Assembly (NCBI GenBank): GCA_963837345.1
Contig: CAWIMX010000001.1
Coordinates: 1,364,001 to 1,428,000, forward strand
Length of the DNA: 64,000 nt
Direction: 5' to 3'
Source: CAWIMX01 sp963837345
GTDB lineage: Bacteria; Acidobacteriota; Vicinamibacteria; Vicinamibacterales; CAVVIG01
The number at the start of each line of letters is the position of its first letter. Positions within the stretch are counted from its first letter, which is position 1. The notes under the pieces were generated by a model that worked only from the letters and a program-made list of their open reading frames with translations, had not been told where the DNA came from and did no database searches. This document shows, piece by piece, positions 26,087-35,448 of this stretch. A program made the position numbers and the translations under genes.

Positions 26087-26265
26087 CTCGCACGGTGGCG
26101 GCGACGGCCACGGTCGCCAGCCCGGAAACACGACGCGGCGGCGACATCGGGTACTGGCGCGGCGCTCGGGCCAGGGTTGGCCACTCGCGGCGGTGGCCGC
26201 CGCGTCGTGTTTCGGCCCATCGCCCGCGGGCTGGGACCTACCGGCTGTCGCCGCCACCGTGCGAG
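26087..26265. repeat. Long nested inverted repeat (hairpin element), intergenic
   Basis: Outer arms of 23 bp (26087-26109 and 26243-26265) match at 22 of 23 positions when reverse-complemented; inner arms of 20 bp (26123-26142 and 26196-26215) match at 19 of 20. The whole 179-bp unit could fold into one long GC-rich hairpin. It starts 20 bp after the PrsT-like stop and may act as terminator or RNA stabiliser, or be a non-autonomous mobile unit. The rest of the 26068-26528 gap holds no convincing gene. Confidence 0.7.
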
Positions 26266-26528
26266 CGCGCCTCGGAGCGCGGCGAGCCCCGGCGGTCCGG
26301 CGCCTCGGGCCCGCACACGGTAGAAGTCGGCGCGATCGCGTGAGAAGACAAACTGCGCGGCCGGCCTCCTCCGCGAGCGGTCAGTCCTGACCCGAGCGCC
26401 ATGGCAGAAAGCAACGGCGCCGGTCGCGCGGTTTGCCGCGCCGAGCTTCGTGTGTGCGGGCCCGAGGGGCCGGACTGCCGCCGCCAGACCCCAGTGAAAA
26501 GGTCCGCGCTGCACCAGTCCCCTGGCCG

Positions 26529-27185
26529 TCAGGAAAATGGGTGCATCGCGACGTCGAGCAGCAGCTTCTCGAGCTCGACGATCTCCGTTCTGACTCCCGA
26601 GCGCGTCTGCCACCAGCGATCGGGATCGAAGCTGGAATACGGCGTCACCCGAACCGTGACCGTTACAGGCGTGCGCTTCAGGGACCGCCGCAGCACGCGC
26701 GCCGTTCGCCGCGAGTGATCCGGGCTCGTCACCACGACGATCGACCGCAAGCCCTGACGTTCGCACCACTCCGACAGCAGAGGGCCCTCGTCGGTCGTTC
26801 CCGTCGACAGCGGCAGCTCTTCGACGTTCGACACGCCCAGCTCGCCGAGGAGCCGGAGGGGCCACGACGGGCGGTCCTGCCGCGTGATCCCGCGGCGAAG
26901 GAGCTCGCGATCGACCGGGCTGGGCACCTCGGTGAACACGCCGACCTTCGAGGCGATGCCGCTGTGCACCAGGTCGGCCGCCTCCAGCAGTCCGGCCTCG
27001 CCGGCGCCGAGCGACACGACGATCACGTCGGCCGGCTGGAGCGGCTCTTCGACGACCAGCACGTGTCCCATGGTTCGAAGAACGGGCCGCCGGAACGCCG
27101 GAACCAGCGCCACGACGGCAATCGCCAGCCCGACAACCAGCAGACCGGCAATCCATCGTCGTCGGCTCGGCCGGGCGACGCTCAT
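26529..27185 (-). CDS. YdcF/SanA-like DUF218 membrane-anchored protein
   Basis: A 218-residue protein. One N-terminal helix (about 11-29, WIAGLLVVGLAIAVVALVPAF) is followed by a DUF218 domain. Markers are PADVIVVSLGAGEAGLLEAA near 52, STGTTDEGPLLSEWCER near 127 and VVTSPDHSRRTARVLRR near 150. The family includes ElyC, SanA and YdcF, which affect envelope polysaccharide or undecaprenyl-phosphate metabolism in other bacteria. It is the last gene of the minus-strand amino-sugar run, 10 bp after the WbpD-like gene. Confidence 0.75.
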   Translation of the reverse strand: MSVARPSRRRWIAGLLVVGLAIAVVALVPAFRRPVLRTMGHVLVVEEPLQPADVIVVSLGAGEAGLLEAADLVHSGIASKVGVFTEVPSPVDRELLRRGITRQDRPSWPLRLLGELGVSNVEELPLSTGTTDEGPLLSEWCERQGLRSIVVVTSPDHSRRTARVLRRSLKRTPVTVTVRVTPYSSFDPDRWWQTRSGVRTEIVELEKLLLDVAMHPFS

Positions 27186-27195
27186 GATCGACGCC

Positions 27196-27801
<606 letters not shown>

Positions 27802-27807
27802 GTCTGA

Positions 27808-28743
27808 TCAAACGAGCATGGGGTGAGCGGTTCCTCGACGCGTCGTGACCGGCGCCGTCCGGATGCGCGCGGCGAGCTCGACCGCCGCGCGAGCGTCGGG
27901 AATGCCGAACCCGCGGCCTGCCAGCACTTCCTCATACACCCTGGTGTGGAGGTCTGTAAAGCCGTCCGTGAACTCGACCTCCTCTCCATCGACCGCAATG
28001 GAGCGGAACGTCGTGCGGCCGGCCGTGCGCGCGCCTTCGGGCAGATCGTCGCGATCGGTCGACAGAAACCATCGCACCGACGCGCGTTCGAGCTCGATCT
28101 GCCCCGACATGCGCGACGGTTCGGACAGGTACACGTCCGACTGCTGAACGCCGCCGAAGAGCCACATCAGCATGTCGAAGAAATGGATGCCGATGTTCGT
28201 GGCCACGCCTCCCGAGCGCTCGATCGACCCCTTCCACGAGACGCCGTACCATCGCCCCCGGGAGGTAATGTAGGTCAGGGACACATCGTGATGCCGTCCG
28301 GTGCCTTCCAGGGCCGACTTGAGGGCCATCAGCGACGGATGCAGGCGGAGCTGGAGCACGGTGTAGACGCGCCGGCCGGTCTCGCGCTCGAGCTCCTCGA
28401 GCGCGTCCAGATTCCTCGGGTTGATGACGAGGGGTTTCTCGCAGATGGCATCGGCGCCGATGCGGAGAGCCAGGCGCGCGTGCGCGTCGTGCAGGTAGTT
28501 CGGCGCGCAGATCGAGAGATAGTCGACTTTCTGATCGGCCGCGCCGCGCCGCAGCTTCTCGAGATGCCGGTCGAACCGCTCGAACTCGGTGAAGAACCGG
28601 GTATCGAACGAGTAGCGGTCGAGCAGGCCGACGGCGTCGTGCGGGTCGAGGGCGGCCACGATCCGATGGCCCGTGTCGGTAATGGCCTTCAGGTGGCGGG
28701 GCGCGATGTACCCGGCCACGCCTGTGACGGCGAAGTTCTTCAT
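27808..28743 (-). CDS. Gfo/Idh/MocA oxidoreductase, WbpB-like UDP-GlcNAcA 3-dehydrogenase
   Basis: A 311-residue oxidoreductase starting MKNFAVTGVAGYIAPRHLKA, where GVAGYIAPRH is the NAD loop typical of WbpB proteins. It continues with DYLSICAPNYLHDAHARLAL near 74 and the catalytic-type CEKPLVINPRNL near 98. WbpB oxidises C3 of UDP-N-acetylglucosaminuronate, after which an aminotransferase (WbpE) and WbpD act. WbpE is not in this window. The ATG at 28743 is chosen over an upstream in-frame ATG at 28797, which precedes the conserved NAD-binding N-terminus. Confidence 0.85.
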   Translation of the reverse strand: MKNFAVTGVAGYIAPRHLKAITDTGHRIVAALDPHDAVGLLDRYSFDTRFFTEFERFDRHLEKLRRGAADQKVDYLSICAPNYLHDAHARLALRIGADAICEKPLVINPRNLDALEELERETGRRVYTVLQLRLHPSLMALKSALEGTGRHHDVSLTYITSRGRWYGVSWKGSIERSGGVATNIGIHFFDMLMWLFGGVQQSDVYLSEPSRMSGQIELERASVRWFLSTDRDDLPEGARTAGRTTFRSIAVDGEEVEFTDGFTDLHTRVYEEVLAGRGFGIPDARAAVELAARIRTAPVTTRRGTAHPMLV

Positions 28744-28750
28744 AAGGTCC

Positions 28751-29410
28751 TCAGCCGAGGCGGAGCACCGCTTTTCGGCCGTAAAAGGCCTCGGCATACC
28801 CGCCGGGCGCCCGGCATTCCATGCCGCGGAGCCGCATCAGCCCCATGAACGTCTCGCTCGAAAACCAGTGCTTGTCGCGCTGCGTGCCGAACGCCTCGTC
28901 CAGGTAGCGGACCTTCCGCCGACAGACGGCGGGCGTGAGGGGCACGAACACGTTCGGCGCGCTCAGGTCGCCGTCGTACTTCGGAATCTCGTACTCGAGC
29001 ACCAGATGATCCCGGAACGTGTTCCAGGCCAGATCCGAGAGCACGCGATGGTCCTGATGCCGGTCGTGGCGGTAGTGCGTGAGCACGAGATCCGGAGAGC
29101 CGTCCCGCTTCAGGCCCTCGAACACGTCCTTGATGTCGCTGTCGTACGGGAAGAAGCCGTCCCGGAACGCGTGGATCTCGACGCGGCTGCGATGCGCGCC
29201 GCGCAGGAACCGCCGGGCGCTGGCCCGCGCCTCCCGCTCCCGCGGCCCGACGGCCGAGAACACGACCCAGTCGACCGCGGCGCGCTTGTAGCGCTGCAGC
29301 AGCGAGAGGACGAGGCCGCCGCACCCGATCTCGATGTCGTCGGAATGGGCGCCCAGGCACAGGATCCTCAGCGGCGTGGACGGGCGCGGCGCAAGGGTGA
29401 GTGTGTGCAT
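28751..29410 (-). CDS. PIG-L family N-deacetylase
   Basis: A 219-residue LmbE/PIG-L fold protein. The zinc-binding AHSDDIEIGCGG is near residue 21, and the second metal region LTHYRHDRHQDH is near 108. The family removes N-acetyl groups from sugars (GlcNAc-PI, GlcNAc-Ins, lincosamide intermediates). In this cluster it may deacetylate an amino-sugar intermediate or a polymer precursor. It is separated by 7 bp from the WbpB-like gene and lies just downstream of a MITE-like element that interrupts the minus-strand run. Confidence 0.82.
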   Translation of the reverse strand: MHTLTLAPRPSTPLRILCLGAHSDDIEIGCGGLVLSLLQRYKRAAVDWVVFSAVGPREREARASARRFLRGAHRSRVEIHAFRDGFFPYDSDIKDVFEGLKRDGSPDLVLTHYRHDRHQDHRVLSDLAWNTFRDHLVLEYEIPKYDGDLSAPNVFVPLTPAVCRRKVRYLDEAFGTQRDKHWFSSETFMGLMRLRGMECRAPGGYAEAFYGRKAVLRLG

Positions 29411-29503
29411 GAACCGGCTGACCGAAGGTCGCGCGGCGAGCCACGACTAGTGGCCCGTACCCGCTGAAGTACTACCGCTTCGACGAACCGCGAATTCGAG
29501 ATC

Positions 29504-29714
29504 AACCACAGAGACACGGAGACACGGAGACCCGAGAGCTGCCGGTCGTCGGCGCCGCCTCCGCGGCGCCTGCGAGGACGACCGATCCGGACACGCAAGG
29601 CGCGTTTCCAGGGCCTGCCGCCTTGGGTGTCCGGATCGCTCGGCCTCGCGGCCGGCCTGCACAGCAGGCCGGCGACGACCTCGCGAGTCTCTGAGTCTCT
29701 GAGCCTCTGTGGTT
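29504..29714. mobile_element. MITE-like palindromic element
   Basis: Terminal inverted repeats AACCACAGAG (29504-29513) and CTCTGTGGTT (29705-29714) are continued inward by GAGAC(A/C)C-type and GAGTCTCT tandem motifs. In the middle, 20-bp arms 29583-29602 and 29619-29638 pair at 19 of 20 positions. There is no ORF. ACCACAGAGACAC-type ends occur as dispersed repeats in several environmental phyla (recalled, not searched). It fills most of the 29411-29749 gap between the PIG-L and cytidylyltransferase genes. Confidence 0.65.
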
Positions 29715-29749
29715 CATTGCCCTGGTACTGATTCAGCCGATACGCTCCA

Positions 29750-30571
29750 CTAGCCGACGGTGCTCGCATAGGCGTCGGGCGCAGGTTCGTCCCGTTCGCC
29801 GTTCCAGACCTGCCAGGGCGCGTTCCCGCGCGTGTAGATGTCCTCCAGCTGCTGCCGATCCTTGAACGTGTCCATCGACATCCAGAAGCCGTCGTACTCG
29901 TAGGCCGCGAGGCGCCGCGTCTTCACGAGCCGCTGGAAGGGCTCGCACACGAGCTCCTCGCCGTCGCGCATGTGATCGAAGATCTCCGGCTTCAGCACGA
30001 AGAAGCCGCCGTTGATGCGGACGGGCGCGCGGCGAATCTCCTCGATCGACGTCACGCGCCCATCGTCGGCCGTCGAGACGAGGTGGTAGCTCAGGTTCGG
30101 CTTGACGCTGACGAAGCTGGCGACCGCGTCGCGCTGGCGGAAGTGGTCGAGATGGACCGGCAGCGGCAGATCGGTGAGGCCGTCGCTGTAGTTGGCCAGA
30201 AATTCCGGCTCGTCGCGCACGTGCTTTTCGACCGCCTTCAGCCGCTGTCCGATGTTCGACGAGGCGCCGGTCTCGACGAAGGTGATCTTCCAGTCGTGGA
30301 TGTCGCTCGCCATCAGTTCGAGCTTCTTGCCGCCTTCCGACAGCACGAAGTCGTTCGACAGCGTTTCGCTGTAGTTCAGGAAGTAGTTCTTGATGACGTC
30401 GCCGCGGTAGCCGAGGCAGAGCACGAAATCCTTGTGGCCGTAGTGCGCGTAGTACTTCATCACGTGCCACAGGATGGGGCGGTAGCCGATCGTGACCATC
30501 GGCTTCGGCGTGTTCTCGCCCGCCTCGCGAATCCGCATTCCGAGCCCGCCGCAGAACAGCACCACCTTCAT
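29750..30571 (-). CDS. rfbF: Glucose-1-phosphate cytidylyltransferase
   Basis: A 273-residue nucleotidyltransferase beginning MKVVLFCGGLGMRIREAGEN then TPKPMVTIG, which is the RfbF/DdhA signature: GGxGxR and the Lys of PKPM. Further family phrases are HYGHKDFVLCLGYRGDVIK and NGGFFVLKPEIFD. It makes CDP-glucose from CTP and glucose-1-phosphate, the entry step to CDP-linked 3,6-dideoxy or branched sugars. CDP-glucose 4,6-dehydratase (RfbG) is not seen in the window. ATG 30571 is chosen for the conserved N-terminus; the longer ORF to 30706 is not supported. Confidence 0.88.
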   Translation of the reverse strand: MKVVLFCGGLGMRIREAGENTPKPMVTIGYRPILWHVMKYYAHYGHKDFVLCLGYRGDVIKNYFLNYSETLSNDFVLSEGGKKLELMASDIHDWKITFVETGASSNIGQRLKAVEKHVRDEPEFLANYSDGLTDLPLPVHLDHFRQRDAVASFVSVKPNLSYHLVSTADDGRVTSIEEIRRAPVRINGGFFVLKPEIFDHMRDGEELVCEPFQRLVKTRRLAAYEYDGFWMSMDTFKDRQQLEDIYTRGNAPWQVWNGERDEPAPDAYASTVG

Positions 30572-30608
30572 CTCGCGATTCCTCTTTCGACCGTCGTGTG
30601 CACGCGCG

Positions 30609-31643
30609 TCAGACCGCGACCGAGGCGTCGGTCCATCGGAGCGATCCGTCGAGCCGGCCGCCGCCGAGGAGCGCCTGGATGCGCTTGAGACGGATGAACC
30701 CGGCAAACTGATCGGCCGTGAGCCGGTGCCGGCGATAGCTCTCGTACAGCTCCTCGACGCCGCGCCGAACCGTCCATTCGGTCCGGAACGACGGAAGGTG
30801 CCGCGTGATCTTGTCGCAGTTCACCTTGTAGCAGCGCGGATCCGGACCGCCGCCTTCCATGTAGCGCACCGAGCAGCCGGGCACGACCTCCTGCACCATC
30901 GCGGCGATGTCGCGGATCTGATAGTTCTCGCCGGTCCCTCCGACGTTGAACGCCTGGTTGTGGACCGCGTCGCGCGGAGCTTCGAGCACCGCCAGAAACG
31001 CGCGCGAGATGTCCTGAATGTGCACCAGCGGGCGCCACGGCGTGCCGTCGCTCTGAATCAGGACCTCGCCGGTCGTGTAGGCCACGCCCACCAGGTTGTT
31101 GACCACGATGTCGGCGCGAAGCCGCGGCGACGCGCCGTAGGCCGTCGCGTTCCGGAGATAGGTCGGCGTGAACGCGTCGTCGGCCAGTTTGGCGACGTCG
31201 GCCTCGACCAGCACCTTCGACCGTCCGTACGCCGTGATCGGATTGAACGCGGCATTCTCGTCGAGGACCTGGTCGCCCGCGGCCCCGTACAGACTGCAAG
31301 ACGAGGCGAAGAGATAGCGGGGCACGCGGGCGGCCTTGGCGGCGCGCGCCAGCGACACGCTGCCCAGATGATTGATGTCGTAGGTGCACGACTCGTCGAG
31401 GCAGCCGAGCGGGTCGTTCGACAGGGCCGCCAGGTGAATGACCGCGTCGAACCCTCGCAGGTCGTCGGCGGTTACGTCGCGGATGTCCTTGCGAATCGAG
31501 GGGACGGCGAGGCCCGGCTCGCCGAAGTCGCACCCGTCATAGAGGTCGGTGTCGAGGCCGACGACGTCGTGGCCGGCCCGGGCGAGGATGCCGACCATCA
31601 CGGTGCCGATGTATCCGGAGTGTCCAGTCACGAGTACTTTCAA
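30609..31643 (-). CDS. NAD-dependent epimerase/dehydratase
   Basis: A 344-residue extended SDR. TTG start at 31643 gives LKVLVTGHSGYIGTVMVGIL, placing the GxxGxxG loop at residues 7-13. The start is supported by GGAGG about 9 bases upstream. ASSCSLYG and AYGRSKVLVE supply the catalytic Ser and Tyr-x3-Lys. The long C-terminal extension (about 250-344) fits sugar epimerases or reductases found beside cytidylyltransferases. It lies 37 bp upstream of rfbF on the same strand, so it probably acts on the CDP-sugar. The longer ORF to 31796 lacks homologous content. Confidence 0.82.
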   Translation of the reverse strand: MKVLVTGHSGYIGTVMVGILARAGHDVVGLDTDLYDGCDFGEPGLAVPSIRKDIRDVTADDLRGFDAVIHLAALSNDPLGCLDESCTYDINHLGSVSLARAAKAARVPRYLFASSCSLYGAAGDQVLDENAAFNPITAYGRSKVLVEADVAKLADDAFTPTYLRNATAYGASPRLRADIVVNNLVGVAYTTGEVLIQSDGTPWRPLVHIQDISRAFLAVLEAPRDAVHNQAFNVGGTGENYQIRDIAAMVQEVVPGCSVRYMEGGGPDPRCYKVNCDKITRHLPSFRTEWTVRRGVEELYESYRRHRLTADQFAGFIRLKRIQALLGGGRLDGSLRWTDASVAV

Positions 31644-31899
31644 AGGTCCTGCCTCCCACGGAGCTCGAGCCCGATATGCCTCCGTAGCAAGGACTTCGCC
31701 ACCGGCAGGATTCCTGGCCGCATGCGGAATGGGCGACTGCCGGGCCCGATCGCGGCTCGCGACGTCCGGCCTGCGGGGCGGGAAGAACAAAGTCAACTCG
31801 ATTGGAGACTAAAGTCCTGAGAACCCCGCGCCAGGCGTCACTCGCAGCAGCCGCGACGGTCCGCCGAGTGGGCTGGCAGGGGTTTCCGACAACCGCGAC

Positions 31900-33654
31900 A
31901 TGGCGAGCCCTTTGCTCGGATATCCAGCGATCCACAGGGGAGTTTGGACGGATTCGCGTAATCTTCGCTTTCGAGGACGCCAAGACGGCACCGCTGTGTC
32001 GCAGGCCGCTGCCGCCACGGCGTTAGCGGCGTGTCTGCTGATCGCCGGGGCAGCGGGCTGCTCGTCGGGCGCCCGGGGGGAGGTGAGCTTCTCGCTGTCC
32101 GGCCCGAACATCGACGCGTACGACTTCGCGGAGGTCACCGCGACGGTGTCCGGGCCAGCTGCCAGCCATCCGTTCATCGACGCCACGCTCACCGGATCCT
32201 TCGAAACGGCGGATGGCACGAAACGGTGGCAGGTCGAGGGCTTCTGCGACGCGGACGATGGGAGCGTTTTTCGCATCCGGTTCATGCCGCCGAAGGCAGG
32301 GGACTACAGGTATTCGGTGGAGTACTCGCAAGGCGGGTTTCGCCGGAGCTCGGAAGGCGTGTTCCACGCGAGTGACGGACATCGGCGCGGTCCGATCCGC
32401 GTCGATCCCCAGTATCCGTGGCACTTCATCTGGGAAGGGACCGGTGAGCACTACTTCTTCAACGGCACGACGGCATACTGGCTGCTCGGCTGGCGCGACG
32501 ACGCGGTGATCGACGCGTCGATCGAGCGGCTGCACCAGTTGAAGATCAACCGCATGCGAGTGACGATTGCCGGCCGCACGAATCAGTTCTATGGAGAGCC
32601 CGTGATGGCCGGCGGGGAATGGACGCCGTTCGTCGTGGCCTGGCCTGCCGAGAATCCGGATGATCTCCTGCATCCGGGATTCGACTACACGCGCATGAAT
32701 CTTCCGTACTGGCGCAAGTTCGAGCGGGCGCTTCGATTCGCCAGGGAGCGGGACATGATTGTGTCCCTGGTGCTCGACATGGGGGACAGCCAGGTTCACC
32801 CGTATCCAGGGGGAGAAGACGAGCATCGATTCATCCGATACGCCGTCGACAGATTCGGCGCGTTCTCCAACATCACCTGGGATCTCGGCGACGACCTCGA
32901 TCGCTATCGCAACGACGCCTGGACGCACACCACCGGCTCGACGCTCGAGGCCTGGGATCCCTACGACCACCTGGCGACGAGCCATCCGATCGACAACGTT
33001 CATCAGGATAGAACGTCGGCGTGGTTCGACTTCACGTCGTTTCAGGAATGGTCGCGGAACCAGCACGCGTTCATGCTGAACGAGCGATCGCAGCAGGTCC
33101 AACTCGGGCGGATCATCCCGCAGACCAACGAGGAGTACGGATACGAAGATCACTACCCGCTGTGGGCCCCGGAGCCGCCGGGCGACTCGGCCGACGTGCT
33201 GCGCCGAACGGCGTGGGATATCGTGATGGCGGGCGGATATCAGACATCCGGAGAGACGGCGCGGCGGGGAACCGGGGTCTGGCCTGATACCGGGGGCGGC
33301 TGGATGAACGGCCGCGGCGACGATACGATGACGATGTTCGCGGGCTACGGTCACATGGTCGACTTCTTCACCGGTTTCGAATGGTGGAAAGCCGAGCCGC
33401 ACGACGAGCTCGTGAGCCGAGGCGATTATTGCCTCGCCGATCCCGGGAACACCTATGCGGTGTACCTCCCGCACGGAGGGTCGACAACCGTCCGCCTGCC
33501 GCCGGGCCGCTACGAAGGCACCCGGTTCAACCCGCGCACCGGCGAGTCGACGGCGTTGCCGTCGATCGACGGTGGCGCCTGGACGTCTCCCGTGTCGCCA
33601 GACGAGGAAGACTGGGCGCTCCTGATTCAGCGCCAGCGAGAACAACGACCATGA
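31900..33654 (+). CDS. Exported apiosidase-like glycoside hydrolase: DUF5060, DUF4038, C-terminal beta domain
   Basis: A 584-residue protein from ATG 31900. A lipoprotein-type signal (ALAACLLIAGAAGCSS) has its lipobox Cys at about residue 54. GTG 31996 is an alternative start that would give a more normal signal length. An Ig-like DUF5060 domain (about 60-165) is followed by a DUF4038 (beta/alpha)8 domain (about 170-490). That domain has HFIWEGTGEHYFFNGTTAY, WDLGDDLDRY and the acidic NEEYGYE, a likely catalytic region. The tail (about 495-575, YCLADPGNTYAVYLPHGG) fits the putative collagen-binding domain family. The predicted role is periplasmic or surface glycan cleavage, perhaps trimming the polymer. 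It overlaps the next gene by 4 bp. Confidence 0.75.
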   Translation: MASPLLGYPAIHRGVWTDSRNLRFRGRQDGTAVSQAAAATALAACLLIAGAAGCSSGARGEVSFSLSGPNIDAYDFAEVTATVSGPAASHPFIDATLTGSFETADGTKRWQVEGFCDADDGSVFRIRFMPPKAGDYRYSVEYSQGGFRRSSEGVFHASDGHRRGPIRVDPQYPWHFIWEGTGEHYFFNGTTAYWLLGWRDDAVIDASIERLHQLKINRMRVTIAGRTNQFYGEPVMAGGEWTPFVVAWPAENPDDLLHPGFDYTRMNLPYWRKFERALRFARERDMIVSLVLDMGDSQVHPYPGGEDEHRFIRYAVDRFGAFSNITWDLGDDLDRYRNDAWTHTTGSTLEAWDPYDHLATSHPIDNVHQDRTSAWFDFTSFQEWSRNQHAFMLNERSQQVQLGRIIPQTNEEYGYEDHYPLWAPEPPGDSADVLRRTAWDIVMAGGYQTSGETARRGTGVWPDTGGGWMNGRGDDTMTMFAGYGHMVDFFTGFEWWKAEPHDELVSRGDYCLADPGNTYAVYLPHGGSTTVRLPPGRYEGTRFNPRTGESTALPSIDGGAWTSPVSPDEEDWALLIQRQREQRP

Positions 33655-34919
33655 CTGAAGCCGTTCTGGACAAGAAACCTTCCACGGGCATCGCGACCTG
33701 CCGGTTCTGCGGCGCGGGTCTCCGCCACACGTTCACCGATTTGGGCATGTCGCCGCCGTGCGAGAGCAATCTCACCGCCGACCAGCTCAATCAGATGGAG
33801 CCGTTCTTTCCGCTGCACGTGATGGTGTGCGAACAGTGCTTTCTCGTGCAGCTCGAGGAGTACATCGCTCCCGAGAACATCTTCACGGAATACGCCTACT
33901 TTTCATCGTTCTCCGACAGCTGGCTGGCCCACGCCAGGGCGTACACCGATCTCATGGCGAAGCGATTCAGCCTCGGGAGCGCCAGCCGCGTCGTGGAGCT
34001 GGCGAGCAACGACGGCTACCTCCTGCAGTACTTCGTGGAGAAGGGCATTCCGGTGCTGGGCATCGAGCCAGCCGCCAACGTCGCCAAAGAGGCGACGCGC
34101 AAGGGCGTCCCGACGCTCGTGAAGTTCTTCGGTGCCGAGCTGGCGGCGGAAATGGCGCGCGACGGGCAGCAGGCCGACCTGATTCTCGGGAACAACGTGC
34201 TGGCGCAGGTGCCGGATCTGTGCAGCTTCGTACAGGGCATGAACATCCTCCTCAAGCCGCAGGGCGTGATTACGCTCGAATTCCCACACCTCATGCGGCT
34301 CATGGAGGGCAACCAGTTCGACACGATCTATCACGAGCACTTCTCGTATTTTTCGTTCCTCACGGTCACCAGGATCCTCGCGGCCTTCGGCCTCACGGTG
34401 TTCGACGTCGAGGAGCTGCCGACGCACGGCGGGTCTCTGCGCGTGTATGCGAGGCACGACGACGACGCGACGAAGCCGGTGAGCGGCCGGGCCAGGGAGC
34501 TTGCGGAGCGGGAAGAGCGCGCGGGATTCACCGTTCTCGAGACCTACTTCTCGTTCGACGAGCAGGTCAAGGAGACGAAGCGCGCGATCCTGGAATTTCT
34601 CATCGGCGCCAGGCGGGCCGGCAAATCGATTGCCGGCTACGGCGCGCCGGGCAAGGGGAACACGCTGCTCAACTACTGCGGCATCAGAAGCGATTTCCTC
34701 GACTACACGGTCGATCGGAACCCCTACAAACACGGAAAGTTCCTCCCGGGCACCCACATCCCGATCTTTCCGCCCGAGAAGATTCGCGAGACGAGGCCCG
34801 ACTACGTGTTGATCCTGCCGTGGAACCTGAAGGACGAGATTCGCACCCAGCTGGCGTACATTCGCGAGTGGGGCGGTCGCATGGTGGTGCCGATCCCCAA
34901 GGTCGAGGTCCTCGATTGA
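33651..34919 (+). CDS. Sugar C-methyltransferase (NovU/TylC3-like)
   Basis: A 422-residue three-domain methyltransferase. The N-terminal zinc-binding domain has CRFCGAG near 17 and VCEQCFLVQLEEY near 60. The SAM domain has VVELASNDGYLLQYF near 115 and ILGNNVLAQVPDL near 180. The C-terminal C-methyltransferase domain has GGSLRVYA, AGYGAPGKGNTLLNY near 325 and RPDYVLILPWN. The double HEHFSYFS segment is typical for enzymes that add a C-methyl branch to NDP-4-keto-6-deoxysugars. It is followed by a 3,5-epimerase overlapping its stop, consistent with branched deoxysugar synthesis. Confidence 0.88.
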   Translation: MTEAVLDKKPSTGIATCRFCGAGLRHTFTDLGMSPPCESNLTADQLNQMEPFFPLHVMVCEQCFLVQLEEYIAPENIFTEYAYFSSFSDSWLAHARAYTDLMAKRFSLGSASRVVELASNDGYLLQYFVEKGIPVLGIEPAANVAKEATRKGVPTLVKFFGAELAAEMARDGQQADLILGNNVLAQVPDLCSFVQGMNILLKPQGVITLEFPHLMRLMEGNQFDTIYHEHFSYFSFLTVTRILAAFGLTVFDVEELPTHGGSLRVYARHDDDATKPVSGRARELAEREERAGFTVLETYFSFDEQVKETKRAILEFLIGARRAGKSIAGYGAPGKGNTLLNYCGIRSDFLDYTVDRNPYKHGKFLPGTHIPIFPPEKIRETRPDYVLILPWNLKDEIRTQLAYIREWGGRMVVPIPKVEVLD

Positions 34920-35446
34920 TCTTCATCGAGACCCCGCTGAAGGGCGCGTTCCTGGTCGAGCTGGAACGACTCGAGGACGAGCGCGGCTTCTTCGCCCGGT
35001 CGTGGTGTCAGAAGGAATTCGAGGCGCACGGCCTGAATCCGCGGATTGTCCAGTGTAACGTCTCGTTCAACAGGCGGAAGGGCACACTGCGCGGGATGCA
35101 CTACCAGCTGCCGCCCTTCGAGGAAGCCAAGCTCGTGCGCTGCACGGCCGGCGCGATCGACGACGTGATCATCGATCTGCGCCGGGAATCGCCCACCTTC
35201 AAGCAGCACGCGCGGGCCACGCTCAGCCGCGACAACCACCGCATGCTGTACGTGCCGGAAGGCTTCGCGCATGGCTTCCAGACCCTCGAGGACGAGTCGG
35301 AGGTGTTCTACCAGATGTCGCAGATCTACTCGCCGGAGCACGCCCGCGGCGTCCGCTACGACGACGCGGCGTTCGCGATCCCGTGGACGATACCCAATCC
35401 GATCCTGAACGATCGGGATCGCGCCTACGCCGATTTTCCGGGTTGA
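34916..35446 (+). CDS. dTDP-4-dehydrorhamnose 3,5-epimerase family protein (RfbC-like)
   Basis: A 176-residue cupin epimerase. TTG start at 34916 overlaps the upstream stop: LIFIETPLKGAFLVELERLE, then DERGFFARSWCQKEF, QCNVSFNRRKGTLRGMHYQ with the catalytic His, VDLRRES-type IDLRRESPTF, and YVPEGFAHGFQTLED. Members epimerise C3 and/or C5 of NDP-4-keto-6-deoxyhexoses. In this operon it probably acts on a C-methylated CDP- or dTDP-sugar rather than in rhamnose synthesis, because no RmlA, RmlB or RmlD is present. Confidence 0.88.
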   Translation: MIFIETPLKGAFLVELERLEDERGFFARSWCQKEFEAHGLNPRIVQCNVSFNRRKGTLRGMHYQLPPFEEAKLVRCTAGAIDDVIIDLRRESPTFKQHARATLSRDNHRMLYVPEGFAHGFQTLEDESEVFYQMSQIYSPEHARGVRYDDAAFAIPWTIPNPILNDRDRAYADFPG

Positions 35447-35448
35447 GG

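Noticed and set aside
26095..26529. Short overlapping ORFs in the gap after the PrsT-like gene
   Set aside because: They are read through the inverted repeat and low-complexity GC-rich DNA, in several frames at once, with no start signals.
31643..31900. Divergent intergenic region searched for sigma54 elements and the dyad
   Set aside because: No GG-N10-GC element with TTGC and no GGCAGAC half-site was found, so these sugar operons were not placed in the proposed regulon.
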